64,000 nucleotides of DNA from the NCBI GenBank assembly GCA_028829895.1, contig CM054181.1, positions 98,383,360 through 98,447,359 on the forward strand, in the 5' to 3' direction. The DNA comes from Sinotaia quadrata (taxonomy: Eukaryota > Mollusca > Gastropoda > Architaenioglossa > Viviparidae). The translations under genes and the position numbers were made by a program. Below the pieces are notes generated by a model. That model was not told the origin of the DNA and made no database searches. It was given only the letters and a program-made list of their open reading frames with translations. Below are positions 55,611 through 64,000 of this stretch, piece by piece. The number at the start of each line of letters is the position of its first letter. The stretch's first letter is position 1.

Positions 55611-55839
55611 TTTAGAGATGTTGTTAATCATTATTAGTGTAACGGGAGCAATAACCTCTAACTACTTAATATTTGTGGATTTTGAGCTTATTCATTTATA
55701 TTCTTACGTGATATTTTTGTGTAATGCCAATGTGAGCAGACAAACGAACTCATTGTGGACAGCGTGCGCGCTCAGAAGAGATTTCCCAGTCTCACAAATC
55801 CAAGTAGCAGAAGTGCACACTGTCGACATTGTTACACTG
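55611..55839. other. Single-copy spacer with a 74-codon ORF
   Basis: The + ORF 55618-55842 starts with a hydrophobic stretch (MLLIIISVTGAITSNYLIFV) from AT-rich codons. No recognised product. Confidence 0.2.
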
Positions 55840-56101
55840 TAGCATGGTGGCTATAAGGTAAAGACACTAACTAGCATGGTGGCTATAAGGTAAAAACACT
55901 AACTAGCATGGTGGCTATAAGGTAAAGACACTAACTAGCATGGTGGCTATAAGGTAAAGACACTAACTAGCATGGTGGCTATAAGGTAAAGACACTAACT
56001 AGCATGGTGGCTATAAGGTAAAGACACTAACTAGCATGGTGGCTATAAGGTAAAGACACTAACTAGCATGGTGGCTATAAGGTAAAGACACTAACTAGCA
56101 T
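55840..56101. repeat. Minisatellite, 32-bp unit, 8 copies
   Basis: TAGCATGGTGGCTATAAGGT AAAGACACTAAC. Only one base differs in the array (TAAAAACAC in the second copy), so it is recent or actively homogenised. Each unit carries AAG/GTAAAG, donor-like. Confidence 0.97.
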
Positions 56102-56288
56102 TATTTATAGAAGACAGTGGGTTTAAACATTTTCTTGCTCACAGGAAATTTTGTCAATCAACCCTGCTTATCCATTCCTCTAGCAATTGAATGTAGAATC
56201 TAAAGTAGTATTGACTGTGTAGAGCGCGTTAGAGAATCAAGTCGTGTTAGAGCCCAATGTTATGAATCCCTTCCTCTCACCTCTCTCC

Positions 56289-56563
56289 CCATCTTACCCA
56301 AGTCTCCCAAAGCATTTTCAATGCGTTCCATCTTAACCATGTCTCCCAAAGCATTTTCAATGCGTTCCATCTTAACCAAGTCTCCCAAAGCATTTTCAAT
56401 GCGTTCCATCTTAACCATGTCTCCCAAAGCATTTTCATTGCGTTCCATCTTACCCAAGTCTCCCAAAGCATTTTCAATGCGTTCCATCTTAACCATGTCT
56501 CCCAAAGCATTTTCAATGCGTTCCATCTTAACCATGTCTCCCAAAGCATTTTCAATGCGTTCC
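56289..56563. repeat. Minisatellite, 39-bp unit, 7 copies, open on both strands
   Basis: GCGTTCCATCTTAACCATGT CTCCCAAAGCATTTTCAAT. On - this reads as repeated MERIENALGDMVK (13 residues, charged, predicted helical) for 101 codons, and as a Trp-rich repeat in another frame. Because 39 is divisible by 3 without stops, openness carries little weight. No start context or splice sites support expression. Confidence 0.95.
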
Positions 56564-56679
56564 AAAATACATTCGGTTTTTCTCTCTCTGATCTCTCCCG
56601 AAAGATCAGCATCTCTGTGAACGCATTATAACTCACCGTGAAGAAAGTTCATTGTTTTACAGTGACAAATTATTCCAAT

Positions 56680-56785
56680 GATTTAATACAGTAACGTCTG
56701 TAATTAATAAGGCCACGCCTGCATTAGGTAACGTCTGTGGTTAATACCTCAACGTCTGCGATTAATACGATAACGTCTGTGTACA
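56680..56785. repeat. Short tandem repeat, about 30-bp unit, 4 copies
   Basis: TAACGTCTG(T/C)G(A/G)TTAATAC recurs with GGCCACGCC and other inserts. Confidence 0.75.
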
Positions 56786-56929
56786 ACAAATAGTGCATGA
56801 ATTCTTTATTCCAGACGAAAACTCTCACACGTTTCGCAAATATCTATTTAAGTGTTTTTGAACACCTTTTACAGTCAGAAATGAACAATCATATTTATGC
56901 AACATCAACAGTCGTATTCTCATATACAT

Positions 56930-57235
56930 ATACATACATATTTACTGAGAAGTGAACACTAATGTGCACACATCTAGTCTAGTATACATACATATTACTG
57001 AGAAGTGAACAGTAATGGGCACACATCTATTCTAGTATACATACAGATTTACTGAGAAGTGAACAGTAATGTGCACACATCTATTCTAGTCAAATGAACA
57101 ACCCTGTACACACATTTAGTCAGAAGTGAACAGTAATGTTCACAAAACTATTACTGTCAGAAATGAACAACCATGTGCACAAATTTTCTAGTCAGATAAG
57201 TGAACAATCATGTACATGCGAGTTATTACAGCCAG
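56930..57235. repeat. Tandem repeat, about 58-bp unit, 4-5 copies, right side decayed
   Basis: TACATACATATTTACTGAGA AGTGAACAGTAATGTGCACA CATCTATTCTAGTA; later copies retain only GTCAGAAGTGAACAxxxATGT. Confidence 0.85.
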
Positions 57236-57740
57236 AAGCGAACAGTCAATGGGTTTTCCTAGTGCGCCTGGTAAAGCAGGCACTGCCACAGCCAATTTCA
57301 AAAGCCTGCAAATACTTCGCCAAACGCCCCTCTCTGCCCTCTCTCGTACTATTAGCAGGCCGATCTCTGCACAAGATACCAAGGAGTCGAACACAGGAGC
57401 AAGCTAGAAACCATCGCAGTTTGCAGCCCTCCCTGCCAAATGTGTTCACCAGATTTGGCCCAGACAGAGTGTCTCCAGCACACGTGGTTCTAATTCCAAA
57501 ACCATCCGGGAGAAGTTGTGGAGCAGAGGTGGCGAGGGCCGTCCAGCGCTAGTATTGACAAATGCTGTGTTTTTGAAGACATAAATACGTTCCTTCCTGC
57601 AAACTGCTTCTAATAAACGCTATTTGCAGAGACACGCTAACTCTCTGCACGTGACTGCTCGGCAGCTGTGAGACGAAAGGGAGGCCACTGTCATGTAGCA
57701 TCCCTCAACGTCTGATGTCAGGTGTCAGGTAAAGCGTTGT
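57236..57740 (+). other. Balanced single-copy island with a 138-codon ORF
   Basis: The + ORF 57136-57552 begins in the repeat and ends ..AEVARAVQR; other frames and the minus strand are also open. No domain recognised, although HVVLIPKPSG superficially recalls the IPKPG stretch of reverse transcriptases. A CACGTG E-box occurs at 57480 and GTGTCAG/GTAAAG near 57728 is donor-like. Candidate regulatory element or exon. Confidence 0.25.
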
Positions 57741-57950
57741 TGCTTTAAATAGGTACGAATTTGAGTGAAGGCGGAGTGGCTACTTTAATTAACAGGTAAG
57801 GGTGGGGTGTTAGGAAGCTAATGATTGGAATCTGATATACAATGAGGCGGGAATTTATGACAGTTAATAGTGTTGGAAAAAAGAAATTGAGGGCGGGGGT
57901 GCGTTCGCCATTCCTTTACTAAACAGCATACAATTATTGCTGACCACGGC
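57741..57950. other. Single-copy spacer
   Basis: TTAACAG/GTAAGGG near 57791 looks like a splice donor, but no ORF leads to it. Confidence 0.3.
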
Positions 57951-58180
57951 ACAATTTATTGTAGTACCCAAACATTAACGAATATGATTAGCAGAACTCA
58001 TTTATTGTAGTCATAAAAAATTACCGAACATGATTAACAGAACTCATTTATTGTAGTCATAAAAAATTACCGAACATGATTAACAGAACTCATTTATTGT
58101 AGACATAATAAATTACCGAACATGATTAACAGAACTCATTTATTGTAGACCCCAAACATTAACGAATGTGATTAACATAA
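57951..58180. repeat. Minisatellite, about 46-bp unit, 5 copies
   Basis: CATAAAAAATTACCGAACAT GATTAACAGAACTCATTTAT TGTAGT. The outer copies have CCCAAACATTAACGAA, the inner ones AAAAATTACCGAA. Confidence 0.93.
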
Positions 58181-58315
58181 CTTAGTCAGTCACACTCGAG
58201 TGTTCAACAAAGTCGAAAATTTGATTGTCTTGAACTAAGAAGAGTGCCTTTCTTGGTATCGTAAGGACAATTCAATCCAGTTTACATGGTGTGCAACAAT
58301 CCTACAACAATTCTA

Positions 58316-58765
58316 ATTAACACGACCATATACTGCAAATAATTAACACGACCATATACTGTAAATAATTTATATAACCATATACTGCAAATAATTTACA
58401 CGACCATATACTGCAAATAATTTACACGACCATATACTGCAAATAATTTACACGACCATATACTGCAAATAATTTACACGACCATATACTGCAAATAATT
58501 TACACGACCATATACTGCAAATAATTTATACGACCATAAACTGCAAATAATTTATACGACCATATACTGCAAATAATTTATACGACCATATACTGTAAAT
58601 AATTTATACGACCATATACTGTAAATAATTTATACGACCATAAACTGCAAATAATTTATACGACCATATACTGCAAATAATTTATACGACCATATACTGT
58701 AAATAATTTATACGACCATATACTGTAAATAATTTATACGACCATAAACTGCAAATAATTTATAC
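58316..58765. repeat. Minisatellite, 26-bp unit, about 17 copies, with a 104-bp higher-order unit
   Basis: ATAATTTACACGACCATATA CTGCAA. In the right half four monomer variants (CCATAAACTGC, CCATATACTGC, CCATATACTGT, CCATATACTGT) repeat in the same order; the CCATAAA marker falls at 58534, 58638 and 58742, exactly 104 bp apart. Confidence 0.97.
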
Positions 58766-59745
58766 TTTTTACTTGTCACGTGACTGACTAGAAGGTGGTA
58801 TTGGAAGCATTGCCACAACATTCAGGACGCTTAATCGTCACCTGACTGACTAGACACTGAGCCACCATCTTGGGTTAAGGAGAGGTTAATAATAAATCAT
58901 TCACATAGTTTCATTCCGAACTGGGAATAAACCTTGAGCTTCTTGAAGAAAGAGGATAGTCCCTACCTCTGCTCCATTAACATGAAGGGCAGAGTGTAGA
59001 GAAAGCCATTTTGAACTGAATGCTGACTGCTTTTACAAAATGTCTTATACAGTGCTTGACAAAATTATCCACTGCTATACTTTTCCTAATAAGAATTATT
59101 AAGTTAACATTGTCAGTATTTATAATGATCAACAGAAAATATAACATTTTGTAATATTTTGCGTAATCTCTAAAACTTTAAACCATGTTTACTATTATTT
59201 TGCATGTAAGCATGTTGAGAGCATTTAGTGCACATTAATTAAGCTGACCTCCTCTTTTTACTATCTGTGTGGTCTTTGTTTCCAAACAGTGATGTAAGCG
59301 TGAGCATGCATTGGGCGGGAATAGTTTTATGTCTGCTGTCAGCTAGCGCTCATTAATCAAGATGTCCGAGTTGGGGGAACCCACAGGTGGTGTCAGCATT
59401 GATTAGTAGTGTCTGGACTACGGCTGGAACTGGGTGGTTGGTCGATCAGGGCATATAATATACCCCAGCAGCCAGCAAATCCGTCGTCTGTCTTATGGCT
59501 AATAGTTGAAGGGCCTAAGAAGTCTTGCTGCTCATTTGCATAGCAGTGTAGTTCGAAACTCAGAGTTGGGTTATTGGAAATACTAATTTTTTGTATCATT
59601 TGATATTGGGATTTGCTTTGTTTGAAAGAATTGTGGTTCATTGGTGTGAAGAAATTGTGGCACAGTCTTGGTCCTGAGTGTTTTGAACCAGAGTGGTCAG
59701 TGGTGAAGAAATGAGAGGGATCAGTTGTAAGGTAGTGGGTTAAAT
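58766..59745. other. Single-copy sequence with a motif-rich patch at 59300-59600
   Basis: TTGGGCGGGAAT at 59311-59322 (E2F-like), ATTTGCAT at 59534-59541 (POU octamer) and CATTAATCA/GATTAG homeodomain cores lie within 250 bp. The minus ORF 59393-59641 is unrecognised. Possible enhancer or promoter. Confidence 0.35.
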
Positions 59746-59995
59746 TTCAATTTCTGTATAAGAAGATTAGTTTGTGAAGAGCTGCCCGTAACGATAGCTT
59801 TAAAGTCTTGACCTTGTCTACTGTGGACGTGTGGATATAAATATCGATCTCCATATCAGAAGGTCAGTTTGTGACGAGTGGTGAAGCAGTAGATGTATGT
59901 TGTCTGCTACAAGAGCTCGCAGTTTATATCCTTGAAAATACTGGTAGGAAATTCTGATTTCTGTATTGGAAGGTTATTTTGTGGAGAGCTGAGAG
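59746..59995. repeat. Diverged repeat, about 105-bp period, 2.5 copies
   Basis: TTTCTGTATAAGAAGATTAG TTTGTGAAGAGCTG, then CTCCATATCAGAAGGTCAG TTTGTGACGAGTGG, then TTTCTGTATTGGAAGGTTAT TTTGTGGAGAGCTG. Confidence 0.7.
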
Positions 59996-60056
59996 TCAGT
60001 GGTTGTCTTTAGCTGTATGTCTCATCTAATCAACTTGGCACTGCTGCCAAACGCGA

Positions 60057-60216
60057 TCCATGTCTACTCATATTATCTCCCTTTAGTTCAAGTATTTTTA
60101 ATTAATATGGTCCAGATTAACTCATATTATCTCCCTTTAGTTCAAATATTTTTAATCAATATGGTCCAGATCTACTCATATTATCTCCCTTTAGTTCAAA
60201 TATTTTTAATTAATAA
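60057..60216. repeat. Tandem repeat, 54-bp unit, 3 copies
   Basis: TCCAGATCTACTCATATTAT CTCCCTTTAGTTCAAATATT TTTAATCAATATGG. The ORF 59999-60319 has an 18-residue repeat (artefact). Confidence 0.95.
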
Positions 60217-60465
60217 AGGGGTTATAGTAATTACAAGATTCTTTAGCACTGACGTATCAATGAAAAATCTTCAAATGTATTTTGTTTTGGTGATCTTTTT
60301 ACTCAGGATTTTGCTTTAGAATATTTGATTTGCCTTTTGTTCTTCTATTTACTGCCTGTATTTTGTAAATGCTGTTTCATTTTAAAATTAAATTGTTTTT
60401 CTTATTTAATATTGTTTTTTTAGTCAAATTTAATATTTGAGTTTTGTGACCATCTCTTGTAACAC

Positions 60466-62110
60466 CACACTGTAACTGTTCTCTGTATGTGATGGAGTAA
60501 ATTTGCCTATCCATATTTCTAAACTTAATAATTATATATTTGTTGCCAATGTTAACGTGACCCGACCTTGGGCACTGCTTATGATGATATTTTTGTAAGT
60601 GCCAGAGATGGAATAAACAACTCAAATAGAAATGTGCTAGAACTTGCTGATGCAATCCAAACCAGTTCCAAGTGGATAAGTAGTTTTTTTCTGACTAATA
60701 GTCTCACACTTGTTCATAACAACCTCATCCATTCTGGATGGACCAAAAGTCTGGTCATAAAGGTAATCATTAGCTTATGGCAAGTTAACTGACTGATAAA
60801 GAAAGAATGATCTTTGAAATATTTCATATTTGTTTGCTATTGATCTATGATTTGAATTGGAGAATGCTTATATAATTGAACCATTATTTCTATGTTAAAT
60901 AATTTGATTACAATGTTCATTATACTTGTGAATTTTGATAGAAGCTATATTTATTATGTTGTGTGTGTATCAGGCTAATGGATATCATTACAGGATTTGT
61001 AAGTTGAGAGTGTGTGTAAGGGAGAAAGGAATTTAGAGATGAAAAATGCCTGAAATTTAGCAGTGCCTTAATTTGACTTTTGCAGACAGGAGCACACATT
61101 TTTTGTTTTGTAACCTTGTATCTGTTTGAGACTGCAGTTACTACTGTACTCTATCGGATCTTGTTTGTGTGATTATTCGGCATTGTCACTGAACTTATCA
61201 GTAAACATGTTACTGTAAGTAACTGTGAATTCCATTTGAGAGCCAATATGGTGGAAATTGAGGCTTGCATTTGGTCTCAAGAATTCATGAAAATTTAAGA
61301 ACATTCCTCCTGATGTGCTCGATAGTGCATGAGAAGTTCTGGACAATTCTCCATGGCATGCTTTGTCAGCACATCGAAGATTCTGGAACAGTTGTGTAAT
61401 GTGCTTAGAAGGGGTATCTTGGACTGTCATCTATTAAGAAAGAAATTGACTTGTTGCAAACTGCATAATTATGAACATGTGCCAGAGACTGCTGCCATCA
61501 TTGAATAAGTTATGTACATTCACTATGATTAATTATCTCTCTGAAACTCCACTCTCATTTCCATGATGAAAGCATATTTACAAACTCGATTATATTGTAC
61601 ATTAATTTGTCTGCTGATGCCTATGCAAGATTAACTGATTGAGAATCTGACAGTTAATAAAAAACATTGTTGTGATGTGATGTAAATGTGAATGCTCTAT
61701 CGAATATATTCATATGTTTTATATTTGATTGTTGTCTTTATTGTTATATTTATGTTATATAAATGTTATATTTATTATTTGTTATATATATTGTTATATT
61801 TATGTTATATAAATGTTATATTTATTATTTGTTATATATATTGTTATATTTATTAACCTTCTTGATCATATATTAAAACCTTATGTTGGAATAATAGTAG
61901 GTGGTGTCCTCATAAAAATTAATAAATATGGATTTTTATTACTTAAGAAGTTTCCACCTATGAAAATATGTTGTTTGACAACAAAACGTCTGTCTTAATA
62001 TTGTGTAAAGAGTAAAGTTTTATGAATTATTATTAGCTATAAATTAAGATTCTTGATCACTTATAATTAGATTATAGATGCTTAATAATAATCATAACCA
62101 GTAACAAAGG
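60466..62110 (+). mobile_element. R1 dispersed repeat, copy C (about 1.6 kb)
   Basis: Co-linear with copy B (22376-23771), and its 3' end with copy A. It carries the longest intact coding-like stretch of the family: 60568-60792 reads ..YDDIFVSARDGINNS..ELADAIQTSSKW.. and its frame is partly conserved in copy B. Near 61360 the + strand reads DNSPWHALSAHRRFW, unidentified. A 62-bp TTATATTTA-rich tandem duplication (about 61738-61855) lies within the 3' part. No TIR or TSD was seen. Confidence 0.7.
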
Positions 62111-62119
62111 GGTGCATTC

Positions 62120-62238
62120 ACACTGTTTGTGATGTCAGGGTAGTGTTATGTGTTTGTAAGCAGCAAGTCTTCTCATGTCACTGTTTGGGATGTCAAGGTA
62201 GTGTTGTGTGTTTGTATGTAGCAAGTTTTCTCACGTCA
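62120..62238. repeat. Tandem duplication, about 60-bp unit, 2 copies
   Basis: CACTGTTTGTGATGTCAGGG TAGTGTTATGTGTTTGTAAG CAGCAAGTCTTCTCATGT recurs with about 10 substitutions. Confidence 0.9.
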
Positions 62239-62267
62239 ATGCCTCCCCAACATGATGAACTCAGCCT

Positions 62268-62275
62268 GACGGTGT

Positions 62276-62324
<49 letters not shown>
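62268..62324. repeat. (GT)n microsatellite, about 28 dinucleotides
   Basis: GT run with a single A near 62280. Confidence 0.95.
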
Positions 62325-62326
<2 letters not shown>

Positions 62327-62630
62327 CGTGCCAGGAAACAGAGTAGAATAGGTGCTGCTGTGAATGGGATGACGGTTCTCTCTGGATTATAGTAAAAAGG
62401 TACTAAAGGGGTATGCTAGTTAGTACTTAGTATTTAGCAAACTTAACCCCACCCTAACTTGTTACACAGTGTTTGTATACAGGTGTTGGAGTCTTTTACA
62501 AAGGTCACTGACCTACTGTAGAAAAGGACTTAACAGATTGTCCCTTACTGGCTGTAGAAGAGGATATGACAAGGCATGCAATCATTCAAAACACTGTTAC
62601 TGGCTGTAGAGAATGGGGTGACCTTTAGAA
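62325..62630. other. Single-copy sequence
   Basis: No feature beyond short ACTGGCTGTAGA repeats at 62548 and 62598, which foreshadow the next array. Confidence 0.45.
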
Positions 62631-62827
62631 ATTTAGGGACTTATATAGCTGTAGAAAGAAATAGTAGATAGCATGGAGTTATTTAGGGACTTATATAGCT
62701 GTAGAAAAAGATAGTAGATAGCATGGAGTTATTTAGGGACTTATATAGCTGTAGAAAAAGATAGTAGATAGCATGGAGTTATTTAGGGACTTATATAGCT
62801 GTAAAAAAGATAGTAGATAGCATGGAG
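62631..62827. repeat. Minisatellite, 50-bp unit, 4 copies
   Basis: ATTTAGGGACTTATATAGCT GTAGAAAAAGATAGTAGATA GCATGGAGTT. If the exon call to the right is correct, this array sits in its downstream intron. Confidence 0.95.
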
Positions 62828-62877
62828 TCATTCTGAAAGGCTGATATAACCAGGGTGCAGAGGGGGGGGACACTTAC

Positions 62878-63013
62878 CATAAACTGTCGGATGGTATAAC
62901 CGCTCGCACATCACAGGGGCAGGCACTGAGGCCTGACACACCATGGTTATCATCATAAGAACCGAGGCTTCCATAGGAATGCCAGTCTATAGAGCTTGGC
63001 AAGCCAACCATGA
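62878..63013 (-). CDS. Best candidate coding exon (minus strand), protein not recognised
   Basis: On -, the order is: pyrimidine-rich TCCTTTTGTTCTTTCTTTTG then GAAATAG as acceptor, TC, then ATG at 63011 and 44 stop-free codons, ending TTTATG/GTAAGTGTC, a consensus donor with GT at 62877-62876. The peptide starts MVGLPSSIDWHSYGSLGSYD and ends VRAVIPSDSL, a Ser/Gly/Asp-rich composition unlike the AT-driven junk frames nearby. The frame is also open upstream of the ATG (to a TGA near 63075), so it could be an internal exon. GC content is about 50% against AT-rich flanks. It is too short to show a domain. What else: a conserved non-coding block with chance signals. Confidence 0.4.
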
Positions 63014-63039
63014 CTATTTCACAAAAGAAAGAACAAAAG

Positions 63040-63128
63040 GATAATTTTCGCCCAAGGGTAAGAAATCAGTGTGATACCCGATGCAAAACCCAAAAAGTAT
63101 ATATACCCTGACCCAGCCGAAAATTATC
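63040..63128. other. Perfect 11-bp inverted repeat with an inner stem
   Basis: GATAATTTTCG (63040-63050) and CGAAAATTATC (63118-63128), with GGGTA/TACCC nested inside. It lies about 25 bp upstream (on -) of the candidate exon's acceptor, so it could form an intronic stem next to the splice site. Confidence 0.65.
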
Positions 63129-63313
63129 ACTCTGAAATAAATCCATGGAGCCTGTACTTATGACTTCCTGTGGTCAGTGAGGCAGAATAAGGCACGCCTA
63201 AAATGGTAAAATTATATCTTTGTAAATAATGATTTTTGTTAAAGATATTTATTACAATTTCCTGAATTTCGTTTTATTCTTGTAAATGATGTATTTAAAT
63301 TTGACTTGTATTT

Positions 63314-63397
63314 GTAATATTATTCTTGGTGTAAGGAAGAATTCAAACAAACGAAACATGTAAAAGAATTTAAAATGAGAACCAAGAATAAAATTAC
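63314..63397. other. Inverted repeat, 17-bp arms (16/17 match), 50-bp loop
   Basis: GTAATATTATTCTTGGT (63314-63330) pairs with ACCAAGAATAAAATTAC (63381-63397); weaker pairing extends outward. A small palindromic MITE remnant or an RNA hairpin are both possible. Confidence 0.6.
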
Positions 63398-64000
63398 AGG
63401 TTTGTAACTTAGAGTAACACAAGACAAGATCCGTTGGTTAATTGTGGTTGTTTGAAAAAGGAGAATTATTAATATGAATTATTATGAATATAATGTCATA
63501 TAATTAATAATTACAAATCAACAACACAAAACCCTTTTTTTCCACAGAGTCCTTCAGAAGACACAATTTATTGGCTGTAGAGAGCATCTCGTTATTGTGC
63601 ACACACTTTGCTTATTCTTGTTCTGTAAAGGACACGCCGTGGAAAGCTGGTGTTGTAAGACTTAGCATTGTAGGCATGTTTCTAACGATTGCATAAACTC
63701 TTTTATGAGAGCACAGTAACGGTTACGTAATCAAATCCATTTCCTAATGAACAGTCCTTAGTCCCACTCTTCAATGAACAGATCCCCTAGGACTGCAGGG
63801 AGAAGAGGAGGGGTGGGGAAATGTGATGCCGATGTATTTTTTTCTCTCTCTCCATTTCCTTTTCAAAATTTATTACCAGAATAGCAACAAATTATATCTA
63901 ACTGTTTTTTTTCTTTGACAGAGGCAGGTCGAAAAGCAGAATATTAAGTACATTTGTAAAACAAATGTATGTTCGTCAACAAGATCCCACTACCACCACC
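63398..64000. other. Single-copy AT-rich sequence to the window edge
   Basis: No gene or organised repeat seen. Confidence 0.5.

Noticed and set aside
57136..57552. HVVLIPKPSG as a reverse-transcriptase motif
   Set aside because: Only a few residues match, no neighbouring RT motifs, and the ORF begins inside a tandem repeat.
61350..61430. NSPWHALSAHRRFW as an acetyltransferase-like fragment within R1 copy C
   Set aside because: A short resemblance only, with a nearby stop and no further motifs; not conserved in copy B as far as I can read.

Overview
This window looks like animal nuclear DNA. It is AT-rich, has no dense operon-like coding, carries long dinucleotide and tetranucleotide microsatellites, and holds relics of LTR retrotransposons, hAT-type MITEs and intron-like splice signals. 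The style (dozens of unrelated minisatellites plus CA/GA/CTAT runs) fits a lophotrochozoan such as a mollusc, but that is an inference from texture, not a species call. I see no complete protein-coding gene, tRNA, rRNA or CRISPR array. The window is best read as intergenic or intronic sequence. Many of the long ORFs in it are tandem-repeat artefacts, where a unit divisible by 3 has no stop codon.

The dominant content is tandem repetition. More than 60 separate arrays occur, with units of 21 to about 117 bp and 2 to about 20 copies (more in the 34.1-35.1 kb array). They are separated by short stretches of ordinary sequence, and almost every array has its own unrelated unit. Several show higher-order structure (33.2-33.4 kb, 58.5-58.8 kb), internal hairpins (37.3 kb, 52.4 kb), or motifs that resemble transcription-factor sites repeated at fixed spacing (21.7 kb CCAAT, 50.5 kb TGACGTAA).

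Interspersed elements: two solo LTRs of one family (14811-16474 and 25097-26720), each with TG...CA ends and a perfect 5-bp target-site duplication. A three-copy dispersed family of unknown class, called R1 here (about 4.4, 22.4 and 60.5 kb). An inverted pair of decayed, glutamine-rich coding repeats, called R2 (19956-20645 on + and 23830-24630 on -). A 151-bp hAT-like MITE at 53041-53191, and a weaker hAT-like candidate at 42556-42739.

A handful of GC-richer, non-repetitive islands (21.5, 27.5-28.0, 31.1, 35.5, 36.3, 36.8, 46.6-47.4, 51.0, 57.3, 59.3 and 62.9 kb) are the best places to look for exons or regulatory elements. The strongest coding candidate is a minus-strand exon at 62878-63013, which has a pyrimidine-rich acceptor, one uninterrupted frame and a consensus donor. 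A near-consensus CTCF-type motif lies at 53469-53488, an E2F-plus-CCAAT promoter-like module at 21.6-21.9 kb, and two perfect CRE palindromes at 27976-28005. None of these is proven by sequence alone. Repeat boundaries are hand-read and may be off by a few bases; for degenerate arrays by tens.
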